Of a DNA stretch of 35,658 bases, positions 33,649 through 35,658 are shown piece by piece. Position 1 is the first letter of the stretch, and each line of letters starts with the position of its first letter. A program made the translations under genes and the position numbers. Location of the stretch: positions 1 through 35,658 of the forward strand of contig JAGXGG010000019.1 of assembly GCA_024636855.1 (NCBI GenBank), written 5' to 3'. The stretch comes from Ignavibacteriota bacterium. GTDB lineage: Bacteria > Bacteroidota > Ignavibacteria > Kapaibacteriales > UBA2268. Below the pieces are notes generated by a model, which ran no database searches, had not been told where the DNA came from, and worked only from the letters and a program-made list of their open reading frames with translations.

Positions 33649-34584
33649 TTGATTTCTCAAATAGAAAAAGAAAAAATTATTGAAATTTGTGACAAAGAAA
33701 ACTTTTCAAAAGTAAATTTCGCAAAGTATGAACTACTTCAATTTGAAATAGAAAATTATAAGGATTGGATTTCTAAAGGCTTCAGCGCTGATATGGAGTG
33801 GATGAAAAATTATCTTGATAAAAGATTAGATGTCAGACTAATTCAGGACAATACAAAATCCATTATAGTTCTTGCATATAACTACAATCAAACTACTTTA
33901 CATGAAAAGGATGTTAATAAAATCTCAAGATATGCTTGGGGTGATGATTACCACAATTATATACCTAAAAAGCTAAAACGAATATGTAGTGAATTAAAAA
34001 TTATTTACCCGAAAGAAGAGTTCAAATATTACGTAGATACTGGTGCAATACTTGAAAAACAATGGGGTATTAAATCTGGTTTAGGGTGGCAAGGAAAAAA
34101 TAGTTTATTACTTAACAAAAAATTAGGTTCATACTTTTTTATTTCAATTATTTTCTCAACATTAGAAATAGAAAAAGATGAATTAGTAAAGGATTATTGT
34201 GGAAAATGTACCAAATGTATTGATGCTTGTCCGACTAATGCTATAATAGAAGATAAGATAATAGATTCAACTAAGTGTATATCATATTGGACAATAGAGT
34301 CTAAAGCTGAGAACTTCCCTAAAGAAATATCTGATAATCTGGAAGGTTGGGCATTTGGTTGTGATATTTGTCAGGAAGTATGTCCATGGAATAATCACAG
34401 AGTTCCTGTTCAAATTGAAGATTTTGTAAAGCCTAGGTTTGAAGAAACAGTATTTGAAAAAGAAACAATATTCAATTATTCTATTGATGAGTTTAGAGAG
34501 AGGTATATAAAAAGCCCAATAAAAAGACCTAAGATTCATGGAATAAAAAGAAATCTTTTGGAAGTAGAAAAGAGTACAAAATAG
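33649..34584 (+). CDS. queG: Epoxyqueuosine reductase QueG
   Basis: A 311-residue cytosolic cobalamin- and iron-sulfur-dependent enzyme that reduces epoxyqueuosine to queuosine in tRNA. Seen: YVDTGAILEKQWG with the conserved Asp130; GLGWQGKNSLLL (144-155); first 4Fe4S ligands Cys184, Cys187 and Cys190 with Cys194 in CGKCTKCIDACP; and the second set from Cys210 plus Cys238, Cys241 and Cys245 (GCDICQEVCPWN). Length fits the form without C-terminal HEAT repeats. The TTG start lies one base after the Rieske stop; the N-terminal residues that follow it align with the family, and no better start is available. The ribosome-binding site is weak, suggesting coupling to the upstream gene. Confidence 0.93.
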   Translation: MISQIEKEKIIEICDKENFSKVNFAKYELLQFEIENYKDWISKGFSADMEWMKNYLDKRLDVRLIQDNTKSIIVLAYNYNQTTLHEKDVNKISRYAWGDDYHNYIPKKLKRICSELKIIYPKEEFKYYVDTGAILEKQWGIKSGLGWQGKNSLLLNKKLGSYFFISIIFSTLEIEKDELVKDYCGKCTKCIDACPTNAIIEDKIIDSTKCISYWTIESKAENFPKEISDNLEGWAFGCDICQEVCPWNNHRVPVQIEDFVKPRFEETVFEKETIFNYSIDEFRERYIKSPIKRPKIHGIKRNLLEVEKSTK

Positions 34585-34638
34585 AACATTAATAAAAAGT
34601 ATTTAAAATCGTCAAAAAGAAAATTAATATTTAAGAAT

Positions 34639-34655
34639 AGGAGAAATAAGATTTG
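34639..34655 (+). promoter_or_regulatory. Ribosome-binding site deciding the TTG start of trxB
   Basis: AGGAG at 34639-34643 lies nine bases upstream of TTG (34653-34655), directly before the codons for STHHQVIIIGSG. No ATG occurs before the FAD-binding motif, so TTG is the start. Confidence 0.7.
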
Positions 34656-35597
34656 TCAACACATCATCAAGTAATAATAATAGGTTCTGGCCCAGCTGGT
34701 TTAACAGCTGCTCTATATGCATCAAGAGCAAACCTAGAAGTTGTAGTTTTCGAAGGAATGTTGCCAGGTGGCCAGTTAACTATAACTACTGAAGTAGAAA
34801 ACTATCCTGGATTCGTGAATGGAATACAGGGTCCTGAAATGATGGATATACTTAGAAAACAAGCACAAAGATTTGGCACTCAATCAATCAATGAAACGGT
34901 AAACAAAGTCGATTTCTCTCAAAGACCATTTAAAATGACTACTGAGAAAGGTGATTATACTGCCGATGCAGTAATTATCTCTACTGGAGCAACTGCTAAA
35001 TTACTTAATATACCTAGTGAGCAAACTTACTGGGGATCTGGAATCTCTGCTTGTGCTACATGCGATGGCTTTTTCTTCAATGGAGAGAAAAACTTATTCA
35101 TAATTGGTGGGGGAGATACGGCTATGGAAGAAGCTTTATTCCTAACTAAATATGGGCAGAAAGTTACGATAGTAAATAGAAGTGAGAATTATAGAGCATC
35201 TAGAATTATGCTTGAAAGAGCAAGAAATCATCCAAAAATTGAGTTCATAGAAAACGTTGTTGTAGATGAATATATTGGTGAGACTAATAACGGTATTAAA
35301 AAACTAACTGGACTTAACTTAAAAGATTTAAATACTGGTGAAGTTATCTTCCACGAGGGAGGAGGAGCATTTATAGCTATAGGTCACAAACCTAATACTG
35401 ATATTTTCGAAGGGATTATAGATATGAATGAAGTTGGTTATATAGAAACTAAAGGGAAATCAACTTATACTAATATAGAAGGTATTTTTGCTTGTGGCGA
35501 TGCACAAGATCACGTTTACAGACAAGCAGTAACAGCTGCTGGTACTGGATGTATGGCAGCTATAGATGCTGAAAGATGGCTTGCTGAACAAGAATAG
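34653..35597 (+). CDS. trxB: Thioredoxin-disulfide reductase
   Basis: A 314-residue low-molecular-weight flavoprotein that reduces thioredoxin with NADPH. Seen: N-terminal FAD site IIIGSGPAGLTAALYASRA (8-26); the redox-active CATC (Cys134, Cys137) in SACATCDGFFF; the NADPH site IIGGGDTAMEEALFL followed by the usual basic RSENYRASRIM; and the second FAD motif GIFACGDAQDHVYRQAVTAAG. Length and spacing are normal. The start is TTG with a strong AGGAG. It lies 68 bases after queG, and may be in the same operon or have its own promoter. A hairpin follows the stop. Confidence 0.97.
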   Translation: MSTHHQVIIIGSGPAGLTAALYASRANLEVVVFEGMLPGGQLTITTEVENYPGFVNGIQGPEMMDILRKQAQRFGTQSINETVNKVDFSQRPFKMTTEKGDYTADAVIISTGATAKLLNIPSEQTYWGSGISACATCDGFFFNGEKNLFIIGGGDTAMEEALFLTKYGQKVTIVNRSENYRASRIMLERARNHPKIEFIENVVVDEYIGETNNGIKKLTGLNLKDLNTGEVIFHEGGGAFIAIGHKPNTDIFEGIIDMNEVGYIETKGKSTYTNIEGIFACGDAQDHVYRQAVTAAGTGCMAAIDAERWLAEQE

Positions 35598-35611
35598 TTT
35601 GATTTTAAAGT

Positions 35612-35652
35612 TAGATAGAAGCTAGTATAATTTGAATATTAGTTTCTATCTA
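35612..35652 (+). terminator. Long hairpin after trxB, probable terminator
   Basis: A 17-bp stem (35612-35628 with 35636-35652) contains two G-U pairs and a 7-base loop (AATTTGA). It begins 15 bases after the trxB stop. The bases immediately after it, before the window ends, are not T-rich, so termination is likely but not certain. Confidence 0.5.
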
Positions 35653-35658
35653 GTTCAA

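Overview
The window is AT-rich, gene-dense DNA from a member of the Bacteroidota/Chlorobiota (FCB) group. A Kapabacteria- or Ignavibacteria-like lineage is my best guess. The basis is: secreted proteins with C-terminal type IX secretion (T9SS) sorting domains; a DUF1800/DUF1501 pair; tandem OmpA domains; a menaquinone-type prenyltransferase; the gene order ileS - DksA/TraR-like - lspA - rluD; and one promoter matching the Bacteroidota form TTTG-N18-TAnnTTTG. The placement is inferred from gene content, not from a tree. I saw no rRNA, tRNA, CRISPR array, insertion sequence or prophage. No gene-free stretch exceeds 300 bases.

Layout. 1-620: 3' end of a carotenoid hydroxylase (crtZ) and a small unknown membrane-anchored protein converge on a shared hairpin terminator. 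790-4634: a TPR sensor histidine kinase translationally coupled to a YfcC-type carrier. 4646-7885, minus strand: a sortilin-like (VPS10/Asp-box) secreted protein interrupted by one in-frame TGA. 8010-19239, plus strand: an OmpA-family envelope protein, menA, a DUF1800 protein interrupted by one in-frame TAA, a DUF1501 protein with both a Tat-like signal and a T9SS domain, and a giant LamG/HYDIN-type T9SS cargo protein. 19241-24327, minus strand: nitroreductase - SDR - cinA - tsaD - pepD, tightly packed. 24407-27550, minus strand: an SBBP-repeat cargo protein ending at a strong terminator. 27640-33193, minus strand: ileS, a DksA-like protein, lspA and rluD. 33273-35597, plus strand: a Rieske protein, queG and trxB.

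How the genes work together. Housekeeping functions (tRNA charging and modification, lipoprotein processing, redox and metabolite repair) are interleaved with a cell-surface programme. That programme comprises three large extracytoplasmic proteins with, or probably with, T9SS sorting domains, a peptidoglycan-binding outer-membrane protein and the DUF1800/DUF1501 pair. No T9SS machinery gene lies in the window.

Most notable observations. Two large genes are each broken by a single in-frame stop, with the reading frame intact on both sides. In the sortilin-like gene the TGA replaces the conserved Trp of an Asp-box. In the DUF1800 gene the TAA precedes a coding-like region. Other points of interest are the Tat-plus-T9SS architecture of the DUF1501 protein and its co-transcription with a signal-less DUF1800 partner, the kinase-carrier coupling, and a Rieske protein one base from queG. 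I did not find a clearly new defence or mobile system.
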